64,000 nt of DNA from Aureimonas phyllosphaerae (GCF_900113065.1 NZ_FOOA01000001.1:496001-560000); one strand, 5' to 3'. Numbered from the stretch's first letter, positions 54,327 through 63,068 are shown. Notes: generated by a model from the letters alone, not told the origin. Translations and numbers: made by a program.

Positions 54327-55234
54327 CAGCCGCGCCCCTCTTCGGTCGGGTCGAGCGCGTCGCGCAGCGCGTCGCCGACGAGGTTGAAGGCGAGCGCGAG
54401 CAGGAGGATCGCCGCGCCGGGAAAGAAGACCAGCCAGGGGGCCGCCTGGAAGTAGGTCTGGTTCTCGAAGATGATGTTGCCCCACGAGGCGTCCGGCGGC
54501 TGCACGCCGACGCCGAGGAAGGACAGCGTCGCCTCGAGGAGAACCGTCGTCGAGATGCCGAGCGTGCCGTAGACGATGACCGTCGAGGTGAGATGTGGCA
54601 GGACGTGCCGGAACAGGATGCGCGAGGAGCTGGCGCCGAGCGTCACCTCGGCCTGGATGAACTCGCGCTCGGCGAGCGAGCGCGTCTCCGAATAGACGAC
54701 GCGCGCCACCTGCACCCAGTTCACCAGCGCGATGACGAGGGCGACGATCCAGAGGCTCGGCCGCAGCACGGCGGCGAGGCAGATTGCCAGAAGCAAGGCC
54801 GGAAAGGCCATCATCAGGTCGGTGAAGCGCATCAGCAGGGAGCCGACGACCCCGCGATAGTAGCCGGCGACGACGCCCACCAGCGTCCCGATGACGAGCG
54901 CCGCCCCATTGGCGACGATGCCGATGACGAGCGAATTGCGGGCGCCGTAGAGAAGGCGGGAGAAGAGGTCGCGGCCGAGAAGATCGGTGCCGAGCCAGTA
55001 GGTCACGGAGGGCGGCAGCGGCGAGCCTTCGAGCGACAGGCCGTCGAAGAACTGTTCGTTCGGGTCGAACGGGGCGATCAGCGGCGCGAAGATCGCGGCC
55101 AGCACGACCGCGGCGATGACGACGAGACCGAGAACGCCGAGCTTGCGCGACAGGAGGCGCTTCAGGACGCCCTCGCCGCCGACCGGCGCGGCAGGAGGGA
55201 CCGCCGACGTGTCAGGCGAGACGAGGACGCTCAT
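54326..55234 (-). CDS. ABC transporter permease, DppC-like
   Basis: This 302-residue permease has an N-terminal cytoplasmic stretch, a first helix (VLGLVVIAAVVLAAIFAPLI), the periplasmic TYWLGTDLLGRDLFSRLLYGARNSLVIG block and the EAA loop REFIQAEVTLGASSSRILFRHVLPH. It ends GDALRDALDPTEEGRG. Its start overlaps the end of the amiR gene by 23 bases, so expression is tied to the regulator genes. Confidence 0.85.
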   Translation of the reverse strand: MSVLVSPDTSAVPPAAPVGGEGVLKRLLSRKLGVLGLVVIAAVVLAAIFAPLIAPFDPNEQFFDGLSLEGSPLPPSVTYWLGTDLLGRDLFSRLLYGARNSLVIGIVANGAALVIGTLVGVVAGYYRGVVGSLLMRFTDLMMAFPALLLAICLAAVLRPSLWIVALVIALVNWVQVARVVYSETRSLAEREFIQAEVTLGASSSRILFRHVLPHLTSTVIVYGTLGISTTVLLEATLSFLGVGVQPPDASWGNIIFENQTYFQAAPWLVFFPGAAILLLALAFNLVGDALRDALDPTEEGRG

Positions 55235-55817
55235 CCGAGGCCTCCGTGGTCTTGAGTTCGACGATGCGGCGGGCGGCGTCCTCGAGGCTGACCTGCCAGC
55301 TCATGGCGAGCGCTCGGAGCTGCGCATAGGCCTGTTCCTCGCCGATGCCGGCTCCGGATAGAGCGACGACGGCGCGCACGACGGTCTGGCGTTCGCCGAT
55401 GCGACGGCGGAGCGAGGCGATCTCCTCGCCGAGCCGCCGCCGCTCGTCGAAGGCGCGCCGCGCGATCAGGAGCGCCGAATAGACGCCGGCATTGCCGACA
55501 GGCTTCACGATCTGCGCGTCCGCCTGGAGCGACAGCGCCCATTCGATGCGCCCCGGCGCTTCCGAGCCGATCAAGGCGACGAGCGGCATCGGCGCCTCGC
55601 CGGCTTTCCACGGAAACTGCTCGTCGAAGCCGTGGTCGACGTCGAAGAACAGGAAGTTCGCGCCGGCGGCGGTCGCGGGAAGATCGGGCCAAGCCTGCTC
55701 GACCTCGAGGCCGATCGCACCGAGCTGGCGGATCAGGACCTCGACGGCGGCGTGCTCGCGGTGGAGGACGACGGCCCTGGCGCCGCCGAGATTGGGGATG
55801 CGCGCGCGCCGGGTCAT
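55212..55817 (-). CDS. amiR: ANTAR-domain antitermination regulator, AmiR-like
   Basis: This 201-residue protein has a receiver-like N-terminal domain without a clear phospho-aspartate (RAVVLHREHAAVEVLIRQLGAIGLEVEQAWPDL), a central coiled coil (RRLGEEIASLRRRIGERQ) and a C-terminal ANTAR module (GEEQAYAQLRALAMSWQVSLEDAARRIVEL). AmiR in Pseudomonas binds leader RNA to prevent transcription termination, and AmiC blocks it until an amide is bound. It overlaps amiC by 4 bases. A terminator lies just upstream of amiC. The first ANTAR helix is divergent. Confidence 0.8.
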   Translation of the reverse strand: MTRRARIPNLGGARAVVLHREHAAVEVLIRQLGAIGLEVEQAWPDLPATAAGANFLFFDVDHGFDEQFPWKAGEAPMPLVALIGSEAPGRIEWALSLQADAQIVKPVGNAGVYSALLIARRAFDERRRLGEEIASLRRRIGERQTVVRAVVALSGAGIGEEQAYAQLRALAMSWQVSLEDAARRIVELKTTEASDERPRLA

Positions 55818-56908
55818 TTCACCAGCCTCAGCGAGGGCCGAAAGGTAGCCGTCGGATCGTAGTGCGACAGGTAGGGATCGGGCTCGACCCGCCCGCGGCT
55901 TTCCTCCAGCACCTCGAAGCGGCTTCCGCGAACGCGCGCGATGCGCACGGGCAGCGCCGCATGCTGCGTCAGCGGATCGACGCGGATGGGCCCGAGCGCC
56001 GTCTCGCGGATGCCCGCACCCATCGCACGGCGGACCGCCGACGGCTCGTCCGTCCCCGCCGCCTCGATCGCATCGGCGAGCACCGTGACCGCGGCGTGCG
56101 CCGCCGCCTCGAACGAGGAGCCCGGTCCCGGCGCGCCGTCGTGGACGAAGGGGAGCGAGGAGAGGTGCCCGTCGCCGAAGGGCGCGATGGAGGGCAGTTC
56201 CGCCTCGGTCAGGTTGCACGAGACGATCGGGCGCCGCTCGGGCCGGAAGCGCTCGTCCTCGCGCCCGAGCGCCGCATAAGCCTCGTAGAAGGCATAAGCG
56301 GACGGGCCGATCAGGTTGTTGAGGACGAAGTCCGGCGCGGTCGCGCGGATCTCGGCGACGAGCCGGCCGACATCCGTGTCGCCAAGCGCGAGGTACCGCT
56401 CGCCCCTCACCTCCCCGCCGGCATCCGCCACGAGGTCGCGGGCGATGCGGTTCATCTCCCAGCCCCAGATGTAGTTCGAACCGACGAGAAAGGCGTCGCG
56501 CCCATATCGCGCGGCAACGTGCGCCACGAGCGGCACGAGGTGCTGGTTGGGCGCGGCGTTCAGGTAGACGACGTGCTCGTTCGCCTCGAACCCCTCGTAG
56601 GGCGCCGGATACCACAGAAGTCCGCCGTGCTTCTCGAGCACCGGGATCACGTCCTTCCGGCTCCAGGAGGTGATGCAGCCGACGACATGGCGCACGCCAT
56701 CAGTGACGAGGAGATCGGCGCAGAGCGGCGCATAGGCTTCGATCCGGCCGGCCGGATCGCGCTCGGCGACACGGAAGCGAATGCGCCGCGCGGGATCAGC
56801 GTTGACGGCCTCGATCGCCCCCATCGCGCCCTCGCGGCACGCCTCGCCGAGCCGGTCGTAGCTGCCGGAGCGGGAGAACAGGACGCCGATGTCGATGGGT
56901 TGCTTCAT
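55814..56908 (-). CDS. amiC: AmiC-like amide-sensing protein
   Basis: This 364-residue protein has the type 1 periplasmic-binding fold of AmiC/UrtA (IGVLFSRSGSYDRLGEACREGAMGAIEAVN, VGSNYIWGWEMNRIARDLV, LNNLIGPSAYAFYEAY) but starts MKQPIDIGVLF with no signal peptide, as AmiC does. It should act in the cytoplasm by holding AmiR inactive and releasing it when an amide or urea-like ligand binds. It is first in the operon amiC-amiR-dppCB-SBP-fmdA-ABC. Confidence 0.85.
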   Translation of the reverse strand: MKQPIDIGVLFSRSGSYDRLGEACREGAMGAIEAVNADPARRIRFRVAERDPAGRIEAYAPLCADLLVTDGVRHVVGCITSWSRKDVIPVLEKHGGLLWYPAPYEGFEANEHVVYLNAAPNQHLVPLVAHVAARYGRDAFLVGSNYIWGWEMNRIARDLVADAGGEVRGERYLALGDTDVGRLVAEIRATAPDFVLNNLIGPSAYAFYEAYAALGREDERFRPERRPIVSCNLTEAELPSIAPFGDGHLSSLPFVHDGAPGPGSSFEAAAHAAVTVLADAIEAAGTDEPSAVRRAMGAGIRETALGPIRVDPLTQHAALPVRIARVRGSRFEVLEESRGRVEPDPYLSHYDPTATFRPSLRLVK

Positions 56909-56926
56909 GTCGCAGTTCCCGAAACG

Positions 56927-56985
56927 AAAAAGCCCCGCAAGCGCGCCGCGATGCCGGAAGGGCGTCGCGTCGGACCGACGGGGCT
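56927..56985 (-). terminator. Leader terminator upstream of amiC, probable AmiR target
   Basis: Read leftwards, AGCCCCG (56985-56979) can pair with CGGGGCT (56937-56931), followed at once by a T-run that shares its last base with the stem. The loop is about 41 bases and contains further short G+C-rich stems. It ends 18 bases before the amiC start codon. This is an intrinsic terminator placed to stop transcription in the leader, the arrangement that AmiR-type ANTAR proteins override. Confidence 0.6.
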
Positions 56986-57022
56986 CGAATGCCGTCCGGC
57001 AGACAAGGCCGGTATGTCGGGC

Positions 57023-57039
57023 GATCCTGCGACAGGATC
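57023..57039 (-). other. Leader hairpin upstream of the amiC terminator
   Basis: GATCCTG-cga-CAGGATC is a perfect 7-bp hairpin with a 3-base loop. It overlaps a weak -10 (CAGGAT, read leftwards) that sits 17 bases from TTGACG (57052-57047). It may be an operator or a leader RNA stem. The classical ANTAR two-hexaloop pattern is not obvious here. Confidence 0.4.
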
Positions 57040-57074
57040 ACAGCGGCGTCAACCACTTTGATGAGAAGAAGGGC

Positions 57075-57093
57075 TTGCCTAGTTTGTAGGCAA
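57075..57093. promoter_or_regulatory. Inverted repeat TTGCCTA-gtttg-TAGGCAA
   Basis: A perfect 7-bp inverted repeat lies about 23 bases upstream of the TTGACG element, in the 355-base region between divergent amiC and the FAD dehydrogenase gene. It looks like a binding site for a dimeric regulator. No regulator with an assigned site is encoded beside it. Confidence 0.45.
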
Positions 57094-57263
57094 AGTGGCG
57101 AGCCAACGTCGCAGGGTGGATGCCTTTGAGAGGATGGTTGAGCGTGCCACGACGCCCCTCGCCGCACAACTCGGCAACCCCCAAGTCCGGCGCCGTGATC
57201 CGCGCCCGTCATGATCACAAGGCTTGACCGCCCCTTCCCCGGTTTGCTCTACGAAGACCCATC

Positions 57264-58568
57264 ATGGGACCTCATCTCGATCTCGTCGCCAGCGACACGC
57301 GCGTGCCGACCAAGGTGGATTTCGTCGTCATCGGCGGCGGCATCATCGGGGCGGCAGCCGCTCTTCATCTCGTCGAGGCGGGCCATTCCGTCGTCCTTTG
57401 CGAAAAGGGACAGGTGGCCGGCGAGCAGTCCAGCCGCAACTGGGGCTGGTGCCGGCAGGCCGGGCGCGACGAGCGCGAGGTGCCGCTCATCGTCGAGAGC
57501 CTGCGCCTGTGGCGCGGGATGGCCGAGACGGTGGGCGCCGATGTCGGCTTCCGCCAGCACGGCACGCTCTTCGTCGCCGAGACCGCCGAAGAGGAAGCCT
57601 CGTTCGAGGCCTGGGCACGGATGGCCCGGCCGCAGGGCGTCGACGCCGAGATCCTGACGGGCGCGCGCCTGCGCGAGGTGACGCGCGATGCGCCGCTGCG
57701 CCAGCGCCTCGGCCTTTTCGTCGCGAGCGACGGGCGCGCCGAACCCCAGCTCGCCGTCCCGGCCATCGTGCGCGCCGCCAGGGCCAAGGGCCTGACCGTC
57801 CTCGCGCCCTGCGCGGTCAACGGCGTCGAGCGGTCGGCGGGGCGGGTCGACGCCGTTCTCACCGAGCATGGGCGGATCGCGTGCTCCGGCGTTCTCGTGG
57901 CGGCCGGCGCCTGGTCCAGCGCCTTTGGCCGAAGCCTTGGCCTCCGCCTGCCGCAGTTGAAGGTCCTCGGCTCCGTGTTCCGCACATCGGCGGTCGAGGG
58001 TGGTCCCGAGGCCTCGATCTGGATCGACAAGATCGGCGTCCGCAAGCGCCTCGACGGCGGCTACACGATCGCCGACAGCTCAACCTACGACGCGCCGCTG
58101 ACGCCCGACAGCCTCCGCTTCCTTCGCGAGTTCGCGCCGATGCTGCGCCAGCAAGGCCGCGGCATCCGCCCGCACATCGCGCTGCAGTCCTTCCGCGAGA
58201 CGCTGGCGCCTCGATCCTATACCGGCGCGCGGATGCTCGACCCCCGGCCCCGCGCCGGCGACGGAGAGGCCCTTCTGCGAAAGGCCGCCGGCTTCTTCCC
58301 GGCGCTCGGCGGCGCCCGGATCCTCCAGCGCTGGGCCGGCTATATCGACGTCACCCCCGACGCGATCCCCTATATCGACCGGATCGAGACCGATCCCGAC
58401 GTCGTGGTGGCGACCGGCTTCTCCGGCCACGGCTTCGGCATCGGGCCGGGCGCGGGACGCCTCGCGGCCGAGGTGCTGACCGGCCGCCCGACTATGGTCG
58501 GGACCGAGGATTACGCGATCCCCCGCTTCTCCGACCTCAGCCGCATCAAGCTCGGCACCGCGGTCTGA
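57264..58568 (+). CDS. FAD-dependent amino acid/amine oxidoreductase (DadA-like)
   Basis: This 434-residue flavoprotein has the N-terminal FAD-binding VIGGGIIGAAAALHLVEAG (about 22-40) and the RNWGWCRQAGRDE motif common to D-amino acid dehydrogenase-like and sarcosine oxidase-like enzymes. It ends in a C-terminal FSGHGFGIGPGAGRLAAEVL. It could oxidise a D-amino acid, glycine derivative or amine. It is divergent from amiC across the leader region and may share a regulator, but its own promoter is not obvious. Confidence 0.75.
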   Translation: MGPHLDLVASDTRVPTKVDFVVIGGGIIGAAAALHLVEAGHSVVLCEKGQVAGEQSSRNWGWCRQAGRDEREVPLIVESLRLWRGMAETVGADVGFRQHGTLFVAETAEEEASFEAWARMARPQGVDAEILTGARLREVTRDAPLRQRLGLFVASDGRAEPQLAVPAIVRAARAKGLTVLAPCAVNGVERSAGRVDAVLTEHGRIACSGVLVAAGAWSSAFGRSLGLRLPQLKVLGSVFRTSAVEGGPEASIWIDKIGVRKRLDGGYTIADSSTYDAPLTPDSLRFLREFAPMLRQQGRGIRPHIALQSFRETLAPRSYTGARMLDPRPRAGDGEALLRKAAGFFPALGGARILQRWAGYIDVTPDAIPYIDRIETDPDVVVATGFSGHGFGIGPGAGRLAAEVLTGRPTMVGTEDYAIPRFSDLSRIKLGTAV

Positions 58569-58611
58569 GGCGACGCCGCGTCAGATGCCCGCCGCGCCGC
58601 ATCCGTTCTCG

Positions 58612-60501
58612 TCAGAAGCGATACTTCAAGCCGACCTCGCCGACGTGGCTGGTGTCGATGTCCGAGCTCGTGCCGATCGAATAGCGGCCGGTAAGCGACA
58701 GGCGGTCGGTGAGGCCCGCATCGACGCCGACGCCCGCCACGAAGCCACGCGCCGCCAGATCGTCGAGCGCACTGGAGCGTGCGCGGGTGATGCCGCCGGC
58801 GATCGCCGCCGAGACGCGCGCGTCGTCTTCTGTGAGGATGTCCTCGTAGCCAATGCGGCCGGTCAGCGCGAGCGGTCGGCCGCCGAGATCGGTGACATAG
58901 CCGAGGTGCAGGTTCGCCGAGCCGAGCAGCGCGTTGCGCTGCGTGTCGCCATAGACGATCTCGGCCGCGGCGCCGCTCTCGGCATAGCCGTCGGCATCTG
59001 CGTAGAGGTAGTCGAGCCCGAGCGCCGGCGTGATCGTGAAGGCGCCGGCCTGAAAGCCGTAGCCGGCCTCGAGGCCGACATTGGCCGACACGCCGTTGGT
59101 GTTGGTGCCGCGATTGACGACGGTCGAAACGAGGGTCCGCCGGTCGAGGTCCTCGTAGTCGTGATGCGCGACGCCGCCCGAGAGGGTCACATAGGCCGGG
59201 CCAAACAGAGCCGTGGCGTAGAGGTCGGCGGCGAAGGACAGCGTGTCGTAGGTGAGGCGCGCGTCGTCCACCTCGCCGGCGGCCGCCGACAGCGCACCGC
59301 CGATCAGGACCCGGTCGGTCAGGCGGTGGTCGTAGCCGATGCGGACCGAGCCGTTGTCGAAGCGGTAGTCGCGCGCCCCGTCGCGCTCGAAGCGGCTGCC
59401 GCCGAGCGAGACGTAGAGGTCGGAGAACGGCACGGCGATCGCCGCGTCCGAGCCGGTGGCCGGCGGCGGCAGGCGCAGCGCGGCGACGCGGGCCCGGTCG
59501 CGCACCGCCTCGTTCGCCGTCATGCGATCGAGAAGCGCGGTCTCCGTCAGCGAGCCGACCGCCGCAGCGGTGGTTCCGACCGACAGGTAGTCCTCGACGA
59601 GCTGCGAGAACAGGCGGTGGACGCCGGTCGTCGGGTGGATGCCGTCCCAGTAGAGATAGGTGTTCTGGACGCTGACGGGGGCCGCCGCGCAGGCCGGCGT
59701 CGACAGGCAGGCGTCGCGCGTGTTGAGGATGCCGAAGCGCGCCGGATCGCTCGCGACCAGCGCCCCGAGGCGCTGGACGTCGACGAGCACGACGTCGGTG
59801 TTCGGCAGCCCTGCGGCGACCTGCGCCACGCCGGCCCGCAGCGCGGTGTTGAAGGCGTTTGTGGCGAGCGTTCCGGCCACCGACCCTTGCAGGGTCGCCG
59901 AGAAGGCCGGCGTCGCGCCGATGTCGGGCAGGTTGAGGACGGCGACGGTGGGCGCGCCGAGACGACCGAGGCGGGCGAGCGAGGCGGCGACGTCGCCGGC
60001 CGACGCCACGGCTTCCGCGCCGACCAGCGCGGCGGTCGCGCCGGGCGTGTTGATCTCTTGGATGATGTTGTTGGCGCCGCCGTAGAGGGTGACGACGTCG
60101 CTCGCGCCGAAGCGCCCGTCCTGCAGCTCGAACGCATCGATCTGCGCGGGGATACCGGGCGGCAGCAGGCCGTCCAGCCGGTCGGTGCGGGCGTTGCCGA
60201 ACGCATAGTTCTGCGACAGTTCGGGATTGATGCGCACGCCCGCGAGGGTCGCCGCGCCCGCCTGCTGCATCGGACCGCCGTTGAGGTATTCGGTGAAGAC
60301 CGGCCCGTTCGAGAAGCGGCCTGCGAAATAGGGCGGCGATGCCGGCCGGCCGGTCAGGAGGTAGAGGTTGCCGTTGTCGGACAGGGAGTCGCCGAAGCTG
60401 ATGACGGGTCCGGCGACCTGCGCCAGCGCGGGCAGCGCCGTGCCGGCGACGAGAAGCGCGGTGGTAGCGGCCAGAACGGCCCGGCAATCGATACGGCTCA
60501 T
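58612..60501 (-). CDS. GDSL esterase/lipase autotransporter
   Basis: This 629-residue secreted protein has a signal peptide (MSRIDCRAVLAATTALLVAGTALPALAQ), a SGNH/GDSL hydrolase passenger with nucleophile S39 (FGDSLSDNGN), block III YGGANN and the Asp-His pair in DGIHPT. It ends in a C-terminal beta-barrel (about 370-629) ending in the aromatic YRF typical of autotransporters. GGAGGGG precedes the ATG at 60501. It resembles EstA-type outer-membrane esterases. It should display an esterase at the cell surface. Confidence 0.85.
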   Translation of the reverse strand: MSRIDCRAVLAATTALLVAGTALPALAQVAGPVISFGDSLSDNGNLYLLTGRPASPPYFAGRFSNGPVFTEYLNGGPMQQAGAATLAGVRINPELSQNYAFGNARTDRLDGLLPPGIPAQIDAFELQDGRFGASDVVTLYGGANNIIQEINTPGATAALVGAEAVASAGDVAASLARLGRLGAPTVAVLNLPDIGATPAFSATLQGSVAGTLATNAFNTALRAGVAQVAAGLPNTDVVLVDVQRLGALVASDPARFGILNTRDACLSTPACAAAPVSVQNTYLYWDGIHPTTGVHRLFSQLVEDYLSVGTTAAAVGSLTETALLDRMTANEAVRDRARVAALRLPPPATGSDAAIAVPFSDLYVSLGGSRFERDGARDYRFDNGSVRIGYDHRLTDRVLIGGALSAAAGEVDDARLTYDTLSFAADLYATALFGPAYVTLSGGVAHHDYEDLDRRTLVSTVVNRGTNTNGVSANVGLEAGYGFQAGAFTITPALGLDYLYADADGYAESGAAAEIVYGDTQRNALLGSANLHLGYVTDLGGRPLALTGRIGYEDILTEDDARVSAAIAGGITRARSSALDDLAARGFVAGVGVDAGLTDRLSLTGRYSIGTSSDIDTSHVGEVGLKYRF

Positions 60502-60672
60502 GCGAAACGTCCCCCTCCGGCAAGCCCCCGCAGCCGGTCCGACGGGAGCATGCAAGACGGCGCGGCGCGGCGACAGCGGATTGTGGACGCGCGCCGAAGC
60601 GCAAGGCCGGATTGTGGCGGTGCTGTGGCCGAGCCGCCGCAGGCTTTCCCTGCTGCGGCAGCCCGTCTTCGC

Positions 60673-60993
60673 TCAGCGACGGCGAAGCACCATTCCGCCA
60701 TGGTGCAGCGTATCGGCATCGACGAAATCGCCGTCGGCGGTGAAGCCGGTATCGTCCCAGTACTCGATATGGGTGCCGGACACCTCGTATCGGCCGCGAT
60801 AGGCGCTCTCGCGCGTGCCGCGCGCTTCGTCATAGCGACCGTTCGGGAGAAGCTCGTGGCGCACGTGGCCATCGTCGGTGACCCAAAGGCCGACATAGGG
60901 ATGGTTCTGGTCCGGCATGACAGCCTCCTCGGCCTGGGACGGAAGGACGGACGCGGCCGCAAGGGTGGCGCCCGCAAGGACGAGCCGGCGCAT
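60673..60993 (-). CDS. Atu4866-domain small exported protein
   Basis: This 106-residue protein starts with a signal peptide (MRRLVLAGATLAAASVLPSQA). The mature part matches my recollection of the Agrobacterium Atu4866 family (YVGLWVTDDGHVRHELLPNGRYDEARG, YEVSGTHIEYWDDTGFTADGDFVD), a small beta-barrel of unknown function. Its start uses the last base of the SDR stop codon. A 171-base gap follows before the autotransporter start (divergence of transcription is not involved; both read leftwards). Confidence 0.75.
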   Translation of the reverse strand: MRRLVLAGATLAAASVLPSQAEEAVMPDQNHPYVGLWVTDDGHVRHELLPNGRYDEARGTRESAYRGRYEVSGTHIEYWDDTGFTADGDFVDADTLHHGGMVLRRR

Positions 60994-61721
60994 CAGTGCG
61001 CCGACCGGAGGGGACGCACGACCACCTCGCTGACGTCGACGTCCTCCGGCTGTTCCAGCGCGAAGCGTACGGCGCGGCCGATCGCGTCCGGCTTCAGGGC
61101 GACCGAGCGAAAGCTCTCCATCAGCGTCGCCGCGTCGCGGTCGGTGATGGTCGAGGCCAGTTCGCTTTCCACGACGCCCGGATGGATGCAGGTCACGCGG
61201 ATGTCCTGCCGCTCCTGCCGCAGCCCGTCCGAGATGGCTCGGATAGCGAACTTCGTCGCGCAGTAGACGGCGGCGGTCGGCGACACGGCGAGCGCGCCGA
61301 TCGAGGCGGTATTGACGACGTGGCCGGAGCCGCGCGCCGTCATCTCCGGCAGCACGGCCGCAATGCCGTAGAGGACACCCTTCACGTTGACGTCGATCAT
61401 CCAGTCCCACTCGTCCACCTTCAGCGCGGCGAGCGGCGACAGCGGCATGACGCCGGCGTTGTTGACGATCGCGTCGACACGCCCGAACGCGGCGCGGGCC
61501 GCCTCGGCGAAGGCTGCGACGTCGGCGCGGTCGGTGACGTCGAGGCGGCGGGTCGCCACACGGGCGCCGTTGCGTCGGAGCTCCTCGGCGAGCGCGTCCA
61601 ACCGGTCCGTGCGACGGGCTCCGAGCATGAGCGTGGCGCCGGCGCCAGCGAGTTCGCGAGCGATGCCTTCGCCGATGCCGGACGAGGCGCCGGTGATGAG
61701 AACGACCTTGTCGAGAGCCAT
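60993..61721 (-). CDS. SDR family oxidoreductase
   Basis: This 242-residue classical SDR has TGASSGIG (about 10-17), NNAG, a catalytic Ser in NTASIGAL and an intact YCATK (YxxxK). It resembles YdfG/serine-dehydrogenase-type enzymes. AAAGGAGG lies 5 bases before the ATG at 61721. It is divergent from a LysR gene whose start overlaps a T-N11-A type box, the usual arrangement of LysR-controlled pairs. Its substrate is unknown. Confidence 0.8.
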   Translation of the reverse strand: MALDKVVLITGASSGIGEGIARELAGAGATLMLGARRTDRLDALAEELRRNGARVATRRLDVTDRADVAAFAEAARAAFGRVDAIVNNAGVMPLSPLAALKVDEWDWMIDVNVKGVLYGIAAVLPEMTARGSGHVVNTASIGALAVSPTAAVYCATKFAIRAISDGLRQERQDIRVTCIHPGVVESELASTITDRDAATLMESFRSVALKPDAIGRAVRFALEQPEDVDVSEVVVRPLRSAH

Positions 61722-61839
61722 GAGGGCCTCCTTTGCGTGGTTTGCGTTCATCCCGCTCCGGCAATTTCGTCGACCGGGGCGGTTGCCGATGAGATAGACC
61801 CGCTCCATTGTCGCCAAAAGCCACCTTCCACTGCACGCC

Positions 61840-61860
61840 TTGGTAAGCCACGATAACCAA
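61840..61860. promoter_or_regulatory. LysR-type box between SDR and lysR
   Basis: TTGGT-N11-ACCAA: perfect 5-base inverted arms 11 bases apart, which fits the LysR T-N11-A rule. It ends on the first base of the lysR start codon, so binding should repress lysR while facing the SDR promoter. Confidence 0.55.
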
Positions 61861-62762
61861 TGCACGACGACCTGAACGCCCTGTCCGTCTTCGCCGTCAT
61901 CTCCGAGGAGGCGAGCCTGCGTGCCGCCGCCGATCGTCTCGGCGTCACCCGCTCCGCGGTCAGCCAGTCGCTGCGGCGTCTTGAGGCCGATCTCGGCGTG
62001 TCGCTGGTCCGCCGCACGACGCGCAGCATGAGCCTGACCGAGGAAGGCGAGCGGCTGCGAGGCGAGATCGCCCCGGCCATCGCCGACATGCGGGCAGCGC
62101 TGGACGGGGTTCGGGCCCATCGCTCCGCCGTGCGCGGACAGTTGCGGCTGGCCGTGTCCTCGATCGCCGAGAGCGTCCTATCCGGCCCGCTGCTGGCAGG
62201 CTTCTGCGATGCCTGCCCCGACGTGCAGCTCGACGTCCTCGTCACCGACGAGGAGTTCGACATCGTGGCGCAGGGCTTCGACGCCGGTGTGCGGCTTGGC
62301 GAGGTGATCGAGCAGGACATGATCGCCGTGCCGGTGTCGGGCGACCAGCGCCAGGTCGCAGTGGCCGCGCCTGTCTATCTCGAACGGGCTGGCACGCCCC
62401 TGCACCCGCGCGAGTTGGCTGCCCACCGCTGCATCGGATGGCGTCCGGCACCACGCGCCGCGCCCTATCGCTGGGAATTTGCCGAAGACGAACGCGACTT
62501 CACGGTCTCGGTCGAACCGGAAGTCACCACCAACGACATGCGCCTGATGGTGCAGCTGGCCCGCGCGGGAGCCGGCATCAGCTTTGGCATGGAGGACACG
62601 TTCCACGAGGATCTCGAACGCGGAACCCTCGTGTCGGTGCTGGACGCCTTCTGCCCGCCCTTCCCCGGTTTCTTCCTCTACTATCCCAGCCGCCGCGACA
62701 TGCCGATGCGCCTGCGCGCCTTCGTGGACCATATCTTGCGATACCGCCGCGAACGGGCCTGA
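61860..62762 (+). CDS. LysR family transcriptional regulator
   Basis: This 300-residue regulator has an N-terminal winged helix (LSVFAVISEEASLRAAADRLGVTRSAVSQSLRRLEADLGVSLVRRTTRSMSLTEEG) and a LysR substrate-binding domain with the CidR/AaeR-like pattern (LDVLVTDEEFDIVAQGFDAGVRLGE, GAGISFGMEDTF). It is divergent from the SDR/Atu4866 operon and probably controls it. It ends 306 bases before the next gene. Confidence 0.85.
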   Translation: MHDDLNALSVFAVISEEASLRAAADRLGVTRSAVSQSLRRLEADLGVSLVRRTTRSMSLTEEGERLRGEIAPAIADMRAALDGVRAHRSAVRGQLRLAVSSIAESVLSGPLLAGFCDACPDVQLDVLVTDEEFDIVAQGFDAGVRLGEVIEQDMIAVPVSGDQRQVAVAAPVYLERAGTPLHPRELAAHRCIGWRPAPRAAPYRWEFAEDERDFTVSVEPEVTTNDMRLMVQLARAGAGISFGMEDTFHEDLERGTLVSVLDAFCPPFPGFFLYYPSRRDMPMRLRAFVDHILRYRRERA

Positions 62763-62796
62763 CGAGATGCCCGCAGTCCCCCTTCGGCATCTTTTA

Positions 62797-62865
62797 TACT
62801 CATCGGTAAAATATTCCGTTGACATCGAGGAGGGGAGCGTCTAGCTCTTTCCATACCGATCGGTA
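62797..62865. promoter_or_regulatory. Promoter with TetR-like palindromes
   Basis: TACCGATCGGTA (62854-62865) is a perfect 12-bp palindrome; TACTCATCGGTA (62797-62808) is a near copy. Between them TTGACA (62819-62824) is followed 17 bases later by a weak TAGCTC. This arrangement resembles promoters of efflux operons repressed by TetR-family proteins. No tetR gene is in the window. The remainder of 62763-63068 holds no clear gene. Confidence 0.55.
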
Positions 62866-63068
62866 ATCAACATCGGGACGGTGGCACCAAGATCGCCCAC
62901 CCGATGTCCGAGACCGGACCCGATGCCGACGCACGTTCGTGCTGCGGCAGGGATGGGCGCGCGCTCTCCGCATGCGGCCTCCCGTTCCCAACCTTCCGAC
63001 CGCTTGTTCCGCGCGCCCCCGGCGTCGCGGCAGCGATCTCTTGCGACCTGTTTTCCGGAGACCAACCC

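Noticed and set aside
57023-57039. The GATCCTG/CAGGATC hairpin as a terminator.
   Set aside because: No T-run follows on either strand.
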